NCBI RefSeq assembly: GCF_030253575.1
Contig: NC_080559.1
Location: 13,987,001-14,051,000, forward strand
DNA: 64,000 nucleotides
From: Rhododendron vialii
Taxonomy: Eukaryota; Streptophyta; Magnoliopsida; Ericales; Ericaceae
Reading direction: 5' to 3'
Shown here: positions 1 through 12,300 of the stretch, piece after piece
Position numbering within the stretch: the first letter of the stretch is position 1
Layout of the letters: each line of letters opens with the position of its first letter
Made by a program: the position numbers and the translations under genes
Notes under the pieces: model-generated
What the model saw: the letters and a program-made list of their open reading frames with translations, nothing else
Database searches by the model: none
What the model was told of the DNA's origin: nothing

Positions 1-376
1 TTTCTCAATCTAATGGTTATGAGTAAATGGGAGTTTGATGCTAGGGAGCATCATTGCCGGAGTCGTGGATCTGGCAAAAATTATGTGTGAATTATTTTCT
101 CTTTATTCAAATTTTTTTATTGTTTCGTTTCGACGAGAGGAATCGAAAAAGTAACAAACTTTTGATCGAAACTCATATTTTTTTTAAAAAGACAAAAATA
201 AATCAAAAAGTTTAAATAAAGACAAAAAAAATAAGTCACATTTAACTTTTCAAGCCAAAACTACTCATACTCTGTTTGGAAAATGGGAAAAAGGAAAGGA
301 AAATAATAATTTTTCTCTCTTAAATGTTTGATTCTGGGTTTGGGGAGAAAAGGAAAAAAATATAAAGGAATCCTTA

Positions 377-1401
377 GAGCATTTCCAATCCATCTCACTC
401 TTTCTCCATTTTGGAGACTCAAAAAAATATATTCTATTCAAAAAGTAATTTTGGAGAATCAACAACTCCAACTCAATTCTCCAGTTTTCACCTCCAAAAC
501 TCCCCCCAATCTTCCTCCATTTATTTTTCGATATTTTTTTCCTCCTTTTATTAGATACATGTTTTTTATTCTCATTTTAACTCATTATTCAAACCAATAT
601 AATAATAGGATATTGTAAATGAGAAAAAATAATATTATAAGTTCAAATGTTTTGAATTTACGTTTGATGTTATTTCAAAATGCATTTACATATACTTAAT
701 ATTAGACTAATTTTGAAGGTATTACTATTGTCTTTCCAATAATATCAATTTTTGTAGAAAAATGATGTGTAATGTAAAAGTTATATGTAATTGACGAAAT
801 TCTAGCAAAAAAGTAAATAGAATATTAGTGAATGAGAGAAATGAAGAAGGGTCTCCATTTGAGAGGTGATCCTCTAAATATGAAGAATGAGAATTGAGTC
901 TAAAAAATGGAGACCCCAAACGGAGATAAGTTGGGAAGCGGGGGGCTGTTGTCCCGATTTCTGGGCCCAGTCCGGTCTCGCTCCGATAATCAGAATTGTT
1001 CATTTTGTAGAGCTCGTCGAGTAAAACAACTATGCAAAAAATCAGCTTAATTGGATATTATTAAGTGTCTGATCAGAGCCCATATAACTCTCGATCCATG
1101 GATTACAGTGGATTTGATCTAGTATTTCAGATCCATTCTTTTCAAGATAAAAAGATTCTGATTAAGCAGTTAATGATATCCAATTAAGCTGATTTTTTTG
1201 CATAATTGTTCTACTCGACGAGCTCTACAATGTGAACGATTCCGATTATCGAAACAAGATCAGAGTGGGCTCAGAAATCAGGTAGAGCAGCAAGCTGCTG
1301 TCCCCAAGGGACAACAGCCCCCCCACTTCCGATAAGTTGGAGGTCATGGATTCTCCAAAATGGAGTTTTGGCGCCCAAACGAAGATGGGTTGGAGATGCT
1401 C
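377..1401. mobile_element. PIF/Harbinger-like inverted-repeat element
   Basis: The left end reads GAGCATTTCCAATCCATCTC and the right end, reversed, reads GAGCATCTCCAACCCATCTT. Both ends are flanked by TTA (374-376 and 1402-1404), the 3-bp target duplication typical of PIF/Harbinger and Tourist elements. No transposase reading frame is visible in the 1025 bp, so it is non-autonomous. A second, larger foldback (about 939-1325) lies inside it. The superfamily assignment rests on the duplication and the ends only. Confidence 0.7.
939..1325. repeat. Nested long inverted repeat (foldback)
   Basis: The left arm starts at the GGGGGGCTGTTGTCCC tract and runs through TAGAGCTCGTCGAG and AATCAGCTTAATTGGATAT. 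The same motifs return in inverted order up to GGGACAACAGCCCCCC near 1320. The arms are about 130-150 bp with a central loop around 1075-1165. The right arm has about 25 extra bases near 1285-1310. It looks like a separate MITE that landed inside the Harbinger-like element. I see no clear target duplication. Confidence 0.6.
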
Positions 1402-1617
1402 TTAAATGAGAAATCTAGAAAGGGAGAAAGTGTTTTTTTTGGTCCAAAATTTATAAAACCAACTCATTTTTAACAAATTCACTCTATTTTTTGTGGGTGA
1501 TTTTGAACCAAGCATTGTGATTTACCTACTTTTTTAATTTAATGGTCCCTATTTATTGGGACCATGGTGCTTCCATACCACTCGGAAGCATTGTAAAAGT
1601 TTAACAAATCCCCTTAT

Positions 1618-1850
1618 ACTACAAGACTAATTAATGAGGCTTATAGTTAGCATATCTTTCCACGCTAAAAAATTACAACCCCAACTTTTTTGGTATACAA
1701 GTGAACCATTTTTCAACCCCTCAATTATATTGGCTGCATAATCGAAGAGTTGGAAAATGGTTCACGCGTTTACCAGGAAAGTTTCGATTGTCATTTTTCA
1801 ACGTGGAAAACTATGCTGACTACAACCCTCATCAATTATTAGTCTTGTAC
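1618..1850. mobile_element. Foldback MITE with about 45-bp terminal inverted repeats
   Basis: The left end, from CTACAAGACTAAT through GTTAGCATATCTTTCCACG, is matched in inverted order by CGTGGAAAACTATGCTGAC through ATTAGTCTTGTA. The arms are about 45 bp and imperfect. The interior carries a second partial inverted pair around AAAATGGTTCAC / GTGAACCATTTTTC. The target duplication is ambiguous, so no superfamily is assigned. It is non-coding. Confidence 0.6.
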
Positions 1851-2139
1851 TACTATTCAGGGATTCGCTAATTTTCTACTTAAGACACCCAAAACAACCT
1901 CCACCAGATGGGTACTTCCGGAATTTCGTAAAATTCGTGAACATCGGACGGACCAACACGACCCAACAATCTCGAATCTTCGGCTAGCATATGCCCTCCC
2001 TCAGCCTCACTCCCTATCCGTGAGCCCCACATACTCTCTCTAACATTTCGTCTCGCCAGTAACTATTCAGTGGTGTTGAAGCACTGTAATGTGTGCCGAA
2101 AAGCTATCTTGACCACACATTCTTATCGGTCCATAGTCC

Positions 2140-2372
2140 ATAGTCGGATCCTGCAAGGCACTCTTTGCGGTGCACGCTGCAGAGCAAATCAAAATCGTCC
2201 ATCTAAAAAATTAATGGTACAAATATATTTGTTAATTTTTAATAGTAATAATTAATTTTGACTGGTAAAAATTACTATTAACAAATATTTTTAAATCATT
2301 GAACTCCGAAATAGACGATCTAAATATGCCCTTCAGGATGCACTACAGGAAAGTGCACTGCATTATTTCCAA
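2140..2372. repeat. Diverged inverted repeat, probable old MITE
   Basis: The left arm (TGCAAGGCACTCTTTGCGG, then GCAAATCAAAATCGTCCATC) is mirrored on the right (AGACGATCTAAATATGCCC, then TGCACTACAGG and TGCACTGCA). Near the centre TTAATTTTTAATAGTAAT faces ATTACTATTAACAAA. The pairing is imperfect, which fits an old non-autonomous DNA element. Confidence 0.4.
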
Positions 2373-2515
2373 TTCTTAGTCTGTACATCATATTTTATTT
2401 TTGAAATTAATCATTTGTCTCGATAAGAGAAATCTAAAAAGTACAAAAAAAATTATGACGAAAAACAAAAAAAAAATCACTAAAAACTAGTAAAAAAAAT
2501 ACAAAATAACTAGTC

Positions 2516-2681
2516 TTTTGTGTCTACAATGTCGTTTTATATGAATCTTTTTTTGAATTCGCTCCACATTTTCATATTTTCCCGATTCCTCTTGAATTTT
2601 TTGTGTCTACATTGTCGTTTTATATGAACCGTTTTTTGAATTCGCTCCACATGTTCATATTTTCCCGATTCGTCCCGAAAT
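2516..2681. repeat. Two-copy tandem repeat, period 83 bp
   Basis: A unit holding TGTGTCTACAATGTCGTTTT, TTTGAATTCGCTCCACAT and CATATTTTCCCGATTC occurs twice in direct orientation, offset by 83 bp, with a few substitutions. It lies about 400 bp upstream of the OTU protease gene. No coding content is visible. Confidence 0.8.
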
Positions 2682-3109
2682 GAACAATTAATCTCAACAT
2701 TTATGACGAAAAGCTAAACAAAAAATCACGAAAAGTAAGTTGTAGCAAAAAAAAAAGATATTGAGAACAATAAATATAATGTGAACTTATCCTCAATGAT
2801 CTTGAGATACTGTCACGTGATGCCTTATCAAATTTTTTTTTTATCCGCCCTCAACAATTTTCTCAACCACACGTCTATACGTTAATGTTGGACCAACAAA
2901 AATGTGTGGAAAAAAAAATATTAGAGCAACATGTAGGGGTGTTCCAAAATCACAGAATAATTGTTCTCTCTCTCCAGAACTTAGCAAGCCACATTTCTGC
3001 TCTGTTGTAGAGAGATACACGCTGCATACTCTTCCGATGGGTGCGTAGGTTTAGCTACGCTTTCACCTCCGATCACGTTATCGATTCGCCCACCAAAAAT
3101 ATTCCGGTG

Positions 3110-6047
3110 ATGCTCGGGGTCCTGTGCGCACGCCACAAGCCTTGGATCCTCGCCTCGTTGTCACTGGCCCACACCTCCTCGGCGGCGACGGCGGCTCACT
3201 GCAACCGGCTCTCTGTGACCACCCCGACGAGGCTAACCGGCTGGATCAACGGAGGTCTTCATCACCAGCAGCCCCGCCGCCACCACTCCACCGCCTGCCT
3301 CCTCGGCGGCGGCGGCGCCAAATCCAGTGGTGTCGGCGCGGCGTCGATATGGCACGCGATCCTGCCGTCCGGCGGCGGCGGGTGCAGGCGGCCGGCTTTC
3401 CACCACGTGCAGATGAAGGGGGAAGGGTCGTGGAACGTGGCGTGTGATGCGCGGCCGGCTCGGTGGCTCCACCGCCCTGACTCGGCGTGGCTCCTGTTCG
3501 GCGTCTGTGCCTGCCTCGCCGCGCCGTTGGTTTGCGGTGATGTCGTGAATTCCGAGCCAGTCACGGACGTGAAAGATAGCAATCTTTGTAAAACGGACGG
3601 AAACTTTGGCAATCACAGAGTCACAGGTTGTTTTCACCAACCGGAATCTAACATTTTTCCAATTGTGATGTATCTGGGTTTGTTTTTTTGTATATGGACT
3701 TGGTTAGTGGAAAGCATGATTAGGTTTTGTGTAACTTGTGTTGTGATTGTTTAGCAATTGAGATCTTTGTTAAGTGTTTGATAGATTATCATATAAGCTA
3801 CATAGCAGTGTATGATTTGTGATTTTAAATTGTTTATTTATGTATAAAAGAATAAAAGTGTTGGGATGCAGATAACCCTCAGCAATAGTCCAGCACGGGG
3901 TGTGGGGACTGGGGGTGGAGCCCCCACGGCACAAAGTTGTATTGTAATTAGGGTTAAGAGAGTTTCAGAGAAAACAGAGAGGAGGCGAGAGAAAACGGTT
4001 GTCAAAGAGAAGACTTGTACTCCAAATTTCGATTATGGTGGACTAGTGTCGCTCAGTGTTTTTTATCGCATCGGGGTTTTCCATGTATAGCTGTGTCTTC
4101 TCTCTTTCTGTTCTTTACACATTGTTTCTGTTTGCTTTGCAATTTCTGTTGATTCTAGTTTCCAAGATCTGTAGGGGCGTTGTGAGTTGAATGTGTAGTT
4201 CGATTCCTAGAAAAAAAGAACATATATTCACCCTTAAGTGCATTCAGAGTTGTATACTCATTAGGATGTCATGTTAGATTGGATTCTGGAATTTGTGCAT
4301 TTAGTATTGGAGTTTGAGGAATTGGACAATGGGTGTTGGTAATTTGGGGTACATTGATATAGATTGCCATATAGGTTGTGACCTGAAATGATAACTAGTA
4401 ATTTCACTTTCAAATTCTACTATATGCTAATAGTTTTCAATCCGTCTTCAAAGTGGAGCTAGATTTTACGATCTCTTATCTACTACAGCGGTGACTGCCG
4501 ATGGTCGATGCCTATTTAGAGCAATAGCTCATGTGGCTTGCTTGAGAAACAGAGAAGAAGCTCCTAATGAGGATCGACAGAAAGAACTCGCTGATGATCT
4601 AAGAGCTCAGGTCGGTTTTGACACTCTTTACTAACATAATTTCTCACTTGTTTAGTATTTTCTTTTGACCTATTATGGCTTTTAGGTTGTGGATGAGCTC
4701 TTAAGGAGGCGGAAAGAGATCGAATGGTGAGATATATGATATTTGTAGTGTACCGAGTATTATTGTGTATGGTTATTCTGGAATTGAAGTGTTTATTTGT
4801 TCTTTCCATGTGTTCTAGGTCCATTGAAGGAGATTTTGATGCATATGTGAAAAGAATAGAACAACCTTATGTATGGGGTGGAGAGCCTGAGTTGCTGATG
4901 GCTTCCCATGTTGTCAAGTGAGTTCCTATTGCTATTTTTCTCAAGCACTTTTGTATTCAGTTGAAATGATTTTCTTTGCAATAACAAGATCATATTGTCC
5001 GGAGTTCTTCCATTTTTGTATAGTGCCTTTGATACTATCATATCTGTTTAGTCATCAGTTTGGCATAATACAGAATGATTCGAGAAGTTGGTTAAAAGAT
5101 GGATGAATCATTCTTTGAGGTCTTAAATAAGCCAATCAAGTTCAGCCTACGACTTCATTTCTGTATCCCTTCTTTGAGCAATTATCTTTTCTTTTCCTCT
5201 TTGCTCATGGGCATCCCTACCTTATGTTTTATTCCTGGAATCAAACACACTTTTGGACAAAGAAGATATAGAAGTATTAAACTATAATGGATAGCAAAGC
5301 ACCAAAGCTTCTTTTGGGAAAGTACTGCAATCTATAAATAGGGAGATGAGATAATAACTAGCAAAGGGTATATCCATACCATAGTATTATTTTGGACTTG
5401 TGATTTCTCTGCTCTCGGAGCACTACACCGGAAAGAAACAAACAAAATGTGGATGGATACTTAAGTCTATTTGTTAGGGCATTTAAAAGGCACGGTGCCT
5501 GAGTCTAGTTATTGAAACACCACAATGACCACATTACTTATGGAATCTCGATATAGCTCGTCTTACCCAACAGAGAGGATGATTTCAAGTCATCTGATAC
5601 ATCATCTGCCCATATTATTTTCCTGCTATGAGCTTTTGAATTGCTGACATGTAAACAGAATCAGATGTTGTGCTGATACTCAAATGCTTATGAAATCGAA
5701 GTAGATCTGCAGAAGTGAGTGTCTTAAGACAAAAAGGCAGTTTTGCTTCAGCTGCTGAAGTGGATCTTGTGATGCCATCTGAGTTTTAGGCTGTAGGATT
5801 GGGTGCTACATATATTTCTCGTTTGCACTTTGTCTTGTACGTTATATATCCTACTTTTTAATCTGTTGTGGCCAACAGGACGCCGATTACCGTCTACATG
5901 ATTGATAGAAGCTCAGGTGATTTGGTAAAGATAGCGCAGTATGGAGAAGAGTACCAGAAGGATAAAGAGAGCCCTATCACTATTCTGTTTCATGGGTATG
6001 GTCACTATGACATATTGGAGGCCATTTCCAATGAAAATTACCAGTGA
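3110..6047 (+). CDS. OTU-domain cysteine protease (deubiquitinase), OTU4-like
   Basis: OTU proteases cleave ubiquitin linkages. Modelled exons are 3110-3626, 4489-4610, 4686-4726, 4819-4917 and 5879-6047; they join in phase to 315 aa, close to the length I recall for Arabidopsis OTU4 (At3g57810). The catalytic motif is DGRC (Asp177, Cys180) in exon 2, and the catalytic His302 sits in GHYD in exon 5. Exon 4 carries the conserved stretch VWGGEPELLMASHV. Exon 1 is GC-rich and encodes a low-complexity, probably targeting, N-terminus with a hydrophobic segment near residues 126-143. The residue before the catalytic Asp is Ala; many family members have Gly. The ATG at 3110 is the first in frame after an upstream stop at 3008. 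The exon 1 donor could instead be 3587, which keeps phase and gives 302 aa. The TGA at 6045 overlaps a donor-like CAGTGAGT, so a further 3' exon cannot be excluded. Confidence 0.85.
3859..4165 (+). mobile_element. Copia-type LTR-like fragment in OTU intron 1
   Basis: The stretch beginning TGTTGGGATGCAG and running through TTGTAATTAGGGTTAAGAGA, CTTGTACTCC and GGGGTTTTCCATGTA has the word order of the 3' part of plant copia LTRs. Polyprotein sequence is absent and the edges are not flanked by clear repeats, so it may be a solo LTR or a degraded fragment. This assignment is from recall of such LTRs and is tentative. Confidence 0.35.
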
Positions 6048-6537
6048 GTATAGGCATAGGCTCAGTAATCAGGGTTTTTAGCAGTCAGATTCATAATCCT
6101 TTTTCAACATTGCAATCAATTTTGCCAAACTGGCGTAAATTTTGGCAATAGGTTTGTTCCATTCTTGTAGTGATGAAACACAATAACAAAGATAAGTTTA
6201 TCTTGCGCGTGTCAGATTTTTGTAGGGATGAACACAATAAAGAAACGTTCCGATCAAAAGAACACAATAAAGAAACATAAGTTTGTTTGTGATAGTATTT
6301 TTATTGTGTTAACTTTTGCTTTTTTCGCGGAATAAACATATTCAGATCTGTAAGGCCAATGTGCATTGTTAAGGCACTCAATATTCGATAGCCGTATAGA
6401 GATGCAGGACTTGTTTGTTGGACCCGTTTCTGTTGCTTGCTTCTGCATCTTCTTCATTATTTGTTGTACCTAATGTCTATAGCCAACTCATCCCCCTCCC
6501 TCTCACATGGGTGGTCCTGTAGTGAGTGAGTGAGTGA

Positions 6538-6580
<43 letters not shown>

Positions 6581-7767
6581 GATATGCACTGCGAATGCCA
6601 CTTGTGGTTAAGATTTTTATTCTTTGTCCGAACTCAGGCTTATGTGATAGATTTAGCAATCTTCTTCCCTTTCGAGCAGAATTTCAATCTTAGCTAACTG
6701 GTGTTAGATTGCGGATTACGTTTGTTCTTCTTTTGGTGTCCTACTCTTCGTTCAAGCTTATGTATTACTCCGATTTTATTCTTCCAAGCACTGTAACTGG
6801 TCACCTTTATGCTCTTGGTAAATTGTTAAAGAGAATTGATAGGAGGAAAAGAAAACATAACTGAATCTTTTTTTTTCTCTCTTTATTTGTGGAAAGCATG
6901 GTTGCCCTTTAGGTGGTACTATAATATTCTTTGCTTGCCCTCCATTTTCTTCCACTTTTAAGCTGGTTCCCTGCCTATCTCCACTCCTACTATTTTGTTT
7001 TCTTTGGATAATCCAGCAATATAGATGCATATCTTGTTCCAGTGTTCACCAGTTTTACAACAAATAAAATTTGTTCTAGGGTATACTGAATAGTAAGGGT
7101 ATATCTTCCTATCAAAAAAATAAGGAAGGGTATTTTAGTCTGATGTGCAGAAGAAGTTTACGAGTTAAGATTTCTTTTGTTGGATATTAAGTAGTACTGC
7201 AATAATCTTTAACCATTTTAATTGATTGCTGATTTTGAATAATTATTCAATGATTTTAGCTGGGCATGTAATAGCAGTATTCTCATACCCAACACAATCT
7301 TCATGCTGTTGTCTTCATTAAAGCTATCCATTTGAGCAACAGCAGTGAGCTGAGCACTTAAATGCTATTCCGCTCATGTGCTTGGGTATGCATCAAAGAA
7401 AAAATATATGTAAAAAAAATAAAGCTATCTATTTCATTTTAGCAGCTCAATCTTCATTACGAATTTGGATATATATTATCCAAGTGATCGAGTATGGCTG
7501 AAACAGAAACGAATAAGTGATTCGGTAGTATTCGTTTGCCAATTTAGTTTTGTTTTAGTTTTGTTTTTCAATTATTACCCTACTTTTTTCTCCAATCATT
7601 ATCCTATTTTTTCAATTATTACTTTTTCATCTCTCTCCAATCATTACCTACTCTCTAATCATTACTCTATTTCTCTCTCTACCCACTACCAAAACTAAAT
7701 TGTCAATCAAACAAAGCCGACTGATGAATTGAAATATTGACGATGGGACAATGCACAAAATATAATA
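6048..7767. other. Intergenic region after the OTU gene
   Basis: The first few hundred bases are probably the OTU 3' UTR. They include several AATAAA-like words near 6230-6290 inside a short repeat (AACACAATAAAGAAAC). A compound microsatellite sits at 6521-6580. The stretch 7540-7690 is T/C-rich, with repeated units like TCCAATCATTACC. I see no gene. Confidence 0.5.
6521..6580. repeat. Compound microsatellite (GAGT)n(GT)n(GA)n
   Basis: GAGT repeats run into a GT tract of about ten units and then a GA tract of about ten units. A length polymorphism is likely. No gene overlaps it. Confidence 0.95.
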
Positions 7768-7990
7768 CTCCCTGTGTCATAAAATAATTGGCCATGTTTC
7801 ACTATTTTGACTTCTCGAAAAATTATTTTATATTTTGTAATTTACCATACTTTTTATATTTTTAAAATCTTTATGTAGTAAAATTAAGCTAAATCTCTAT
7901 CAAATACAATATTTATATTGCATATAAAAAAATGGATATAAGAGGTCCAAAAATAGTGAAATATGGACAATTATTTTGAGAGAAAGGGAG
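7768..7990. mobile_element. Stowaway-like MITE
   Basis: The left end is TA followed by CTCCCTGTGTCATAAAATAA; the right end, reversed, is CTCCCTTTCTCTCAAAATAA. This matches the Stowaway (Tc1/mariner MITE) consensus CTCCCTCCGTCCC. The left TA is present but the right flank is AAAC, so the right edge has changed. Confidence 0.75.
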
Positions 7991-7995
7991 AAACC

Positions 7996-8420
7996 TTTTT
8001 TTTTTTTTTTTTGCTAAAACAACATATGATATTATAGATTCAATAAACAGTACATCAAGAGGAAACTCCGCTCCTGAACAAGGATCAAGAAATCAAACAG
8101 GAGGGGACTCGGTCCAAATACTACACCCAACTCCAACTAAATTCATCATTCCAAACAATCAGAACATTGCAGAAAATAACCAAATACATCCACACATGGG
8201 TGATAGAAGCCCCACAAACGAGGAGAAATCCCACTCATGGGACACCAAAGAAGATAACAAAAAAGAGAAAAACCGGTAATGGAATCGAACGGAGTTCGCC
8301 ATACCGGAGCATACTTCATCCACCAACCTAGATCTCCCTCGCCGAATGGGAGTAAAACTTTAAGCGGTGAAAATGTGACATCAAGACTGAGGAGTAGATA
8401 AAGAGCCAAGCACTTCATAA
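7996..8420 (-). mobile_element. Possible poly(A)-tailed retroposed fragment
   Basis: A run of about 20 T starting near 7997 reads as a poly(A) tail on the minus strand, and about 400 bp of moderately GC-richer sequence lies 5' of it in that orientation. A 90-codon minus-strand frame (8146-8418) is open but I recognise no domain in it. It may be a LINE 3' end or a retroposed transcript. Confidence 0.3.
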
Positions 8421-8596
8421 GATTTAAAAATCATTCAAGAAAGAAACTAATAAGTATAAAAGTATATAAAGTTTGGAGTTGAAATTTTCGATAAATAAGT
8501 TTCAATCAGCTATATATAAATAAATATAAATAGAAGAAGAGAAGAAGAAGAAGCGATTGGTATAATACTATAAATTTCTTACCAGTTGAACAAGAA

Positions 8597-8679
8597 GCTG
8601 GTTTGCCCGAGAGGTTAAGGGGGAAGACTTAAGATCTTCTGCACATAAGTGCGCATGGGTTCGAACCCCATAGCCAGCA
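8597..8679 (+). tRNA. tRNA-Leu (anticodon UAA)
   Basis: All parts of a type II tRNA are visible. The acceptor arm GCTGGTT pairs with AGCCAGC with one G-U pair, followed by discriminator A8679. The A-box region TTGCCCGAGAGGTTAAGG is present. The anticodon stem GAAGA/TCTTC encloses loop CTTAAGA, giving anticodon TAA. A long variable arm, characteristic of leucine tRNAs, lies around 8640-8652. The T arm ATGGG-TTCGAAC-CCCAT contains the B box. There is no intron and no encoded CCA. It decodes UUA and lies about 650 bp beyond the 3' end of the convergent CSLA gene. Confidence 0.95.
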
Positions 8680-9331
8680 GCAGTACAGCTAGTTTTCAAA
8701 AACACACACACAAACTATTTCAATGGGAACTTCTTATTTTTGGAAACTTATTAATCCATTATTTAATTACTACTACTTTCAAATAGTTGCAAATTAACGT
8801 CTAACATGCAAGAATCTTTATTGAGCTACGAAATCCGTAAAGGGTACTGAACATCCAAAATTAAAACAAGCCACAAAAATTTGTAAAGATGATATTTGCT
8901 GACTACTTTTTCGGGAAAGAAAATAACCATAGGACACCATAATTTGCCACCTTTTTATTCCTCACAAAAATCCAAAGAACTGCAATTTACAAACAATAAA
9001 TTACTCCTATGTTACACAAGGGGAATAACCCATTTTTGCATTTCCCCTCTCCTATTTCTTTCTTTCTTCTCCTCTTAACAAACAAAATATGTAGCATCTT
9101 TTCTATCAATGGTTTCTATTTTCCATTGAGGAGCTGCTTTTCTTTTCTTTTTTTGTCGGCTTCCATTGAGGAGGCTGCTGAGTCTTGGTTTTCTCCAACC
9201 TAGCGAAAAAGAATCACCCGATTTCTTGCAACACGAAAGAGTGAGAGCTAACTATTTAAGACTTTGGACAATCAGAACACATACTTCGGAAAATGGTTCA
9301 CACTTGTTTGTTGTCATGGTCCTGTTTTAAT

Positions 9332-12300
9332 TTAAGGGCTGTTTGGGATGAACGTTCCAATATAACCGAATCCTGCGATGAAGAAAGCCATGGATTGGAG
9401 GAAGAGGTAAAGGAAGTAGTGGTTCTTCCCAAGGGCAATATCGTAGCATCCACATACGAACAGATAGATCCCAACAATTAGCTCTAGAAGATGGAGTCTG
9501 CTCAATTTCAACCAATAAAACCAATGTCACATTTTGTAGGATTAATTTTGGGAGGAGAAATTTTGTCGAACCATATGTTTTGTTCGCAACTAGACAAAAT
9601 AGTATAGAGCAATGCTAGAAACACAACTTTAAAACATGACTGTATTCATAGCCGTTCGATGCACGTGGGCGACACACATAAATCGGACGACTCCGAACAT
9701 AGTGGTCTGAAAGTTTTGTTCCTAGACTTTTTGAATGGTATTTCCGTTTTGGACAGAAATACATTAAATATATCTTCCAATTCTACTATCTGAAACCACA
9801 AAGAGAGAAGATCATTTAGGCCCTGCTTTCTTGTACTAATTTCTAGCATCATTTTTCACAGAAAACTTTTCAGTGAATAAAGTTAACAACGAAAACGTTT
9901 TCGCATCTTGACTCTTTTTTTTTCATAGCAGAAATGGTTTCGACAAAATATGGATGCCATTTTGAATTTTAAATTTCTTCCTAGAAAATTAGTTCTTTAT
10001 CCAAGATTCATTATAAATTGAGTTTCAATGACCGTAAAACAATCATGTTTTTCGAGCTTTTCCAAAAGGAAAATAAATTTTGGAAACCGCTTGCTTTCCC
10101 CATATGGCCCATTAACTTTTCTTTTTCCTTCACAAATCTCTTCACAAGTTCAAAAATCCAAACACTCCCTGAGAATTAGCAAATTGCAAGATTAAATGGA
10201 AACATACCTTTCTCCGATTCTGATTCGAGGTTTTTTGAATCCCTTGGAAGCCATTCGCATTTTGAAAGCATCCCCCAATTTTTCAGTGACGATCCATTCG
10301 TTAACTCTGGAGGCCTCAAGCAGGCCTATGAACGTCGCCTTAGTCCGATGCAAGGACATGACATTTTCAAAAAGTACCCAAAAAACCAATAAGTGCAGTG
10401 ACCTACAAAAATCAGACGGACAAATTCATCAAAAAGATGTTCGAAAACAAGGAAAAGCAATTCTCATAGGGTCCTCCAGGAATTCCTTCCATAGAATTTT
10501 TATAGATTCCGTCATTTCACTAATTTGTACTACATAACGAGCTAATGAATCCTCTTTCTTTTTGCCATTTGACTTCCCAGTCAAATGTGTCTAACACTCG
10601 CAATGATCAACTTTACGAAGATCTCATTGAATTCTGGAAGCTCGTAGTATTGGCCCTGATAAACCCCAATTTATTGCTTCCTCTCCGAATCGTTCTTATT
10701 TTGCAGGGTATTGTTACGTCCATTTTCAGAAAACACGAAAAACTTGTCTGGCAAACAGTTTTCCTTCCGAAAAACATTTTTGAAAACAGCCTGCTTTTCT
10801 ACTAAGGTCAAAAGGATGCTTTGTATTGGAGAAAGCTGTTAGAATGTTATATTTCAAACTCGAAAACAGCAGGCAAACAATGACTTCTTTCTAGTATTCA
10901 TTGTTCTGCTTATGAAAGCACGGAAAACATAAACATAAAATGCAGAACAAGCAAAAAAAAACCAATGCCAGACACCGGAAACCAAGCCTACGAAAACTTG
11001 TTAGGAAGTAATAGAGCAGACCTTGGGGTTCCGACAGCGTTGAGAATAGTTATGACAGAAGGAATGTAAACAGCTCCCCATTTAGGAACTTGAACTTCAG
11101 GAACCAAAACGGTTGCGGGCATAACAACACAGTAGAAGATGAATGTGACAAGATGGGCAACAATCTTCCTAACAAAGAAAAAACTGTAGATCACATAAAG
11201 CTTCTTCCACAGAGTGACTTTCTGCAATGGAACAATGGATATAAACGAAATGATCAGAAAAACGCGTACTCTTTTGCGTTGCTTCAATACAACTGGGGTG
11301 ATGAGGATTCATAGTTAGGGACATTCAATGATAGGGCCGAATTTGAAATCTGATTTCTTTTAGCCACCTCACATGGTAGCGAACTTCACCCTCCGTGTGA
11401 TTGGTTATGGATTCCGTTTAAAGCAGTAGACCGTACTTTTTTAACCAAAATCACATGGAGGGCACTGTCAGGCGAAGAACAAATTGTTCAGCTTGTGAAG
11501 CCTGATTCATTTGGGTTGCGCTTCGATGATGGTTCGGGAAAGCACGTAAAAATCTTTATGTCTCGCGTTCTTGTTATCTATTCTGCATCACGTTGTGTGT
11601 TTATTCGTTTGACCAATTTTTCAAAACAAATTTCTATTCTCATATTGGGCTCCAATATTTAGATGGGAATGGAACAGGGAAAGATAATGAGTGACTGACG
11701 GATCAAGCTCCCATCTAGTTTTCCTTGTGTCCAGTCCGGTCCAGTTTGGGCCATTGTGGGCCCCTACTTGGTCCACAACAATGATCGGATTGGTGCAAGG
11801 AAACAAAAGAAAGGAAGCATACCTTGTTTCGTAAAATTTCCATTGCCATTTTCCTGAAGAGATTGGCAGGGCCACAGGACCACCTGTGCTGCTGATAACG
11901 GTAGGCTTTGAAAGTACTTGGCAGTTCATTCTTCACCTGAATTCAAGGAGAATAGCCAAAGCTAAAAATTTACTACTCCAACATTTCTCTATCGAACAAG
12001 TATCATTACTCATAAGCCGAGATCGAGTACCCTGGGATTTTTATACTAACAAGTTTATTGAGTTGAATTAGAGCAGAACTCGGAAATTTTAACGAGCTTC
12101 AAATTATGTTCGAACCTAGTAGGGTTAAAACTTTTCTTGTTTACGTAGTTGAGCTCGAGTAGGATTGGTTTGTTTTGCAACACTACTCGTACAATGTACG
12201 GAAACAAACTCATATTAGCAAAGAACTATCAGTAATACCTTGAGCTCACCAACATAAACAAATTTCCAGCCCTTAAGACTAGCTCTTACAGCCAGATCCA

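Noticed and set aside
3041..3109. Upstream extension of OTU exon 1 starting at GTG
   Set aside because: It lacks an ATG in frame before 3110; the ATG at 3037 is in another frame and hits TAG after two codons.
3233..3640. Two minus-strand frames of 116 and 135 codons
   Set aside because: They are shadows of the GC-rich first exon of the OTU gene, whose plus-strand frame fits the family.
6521..6580. Regular short repeats as a possible CRISPR-like array
   Set aside because: They are a dinucleotide microsatellite in plant DNA, with no spacers.
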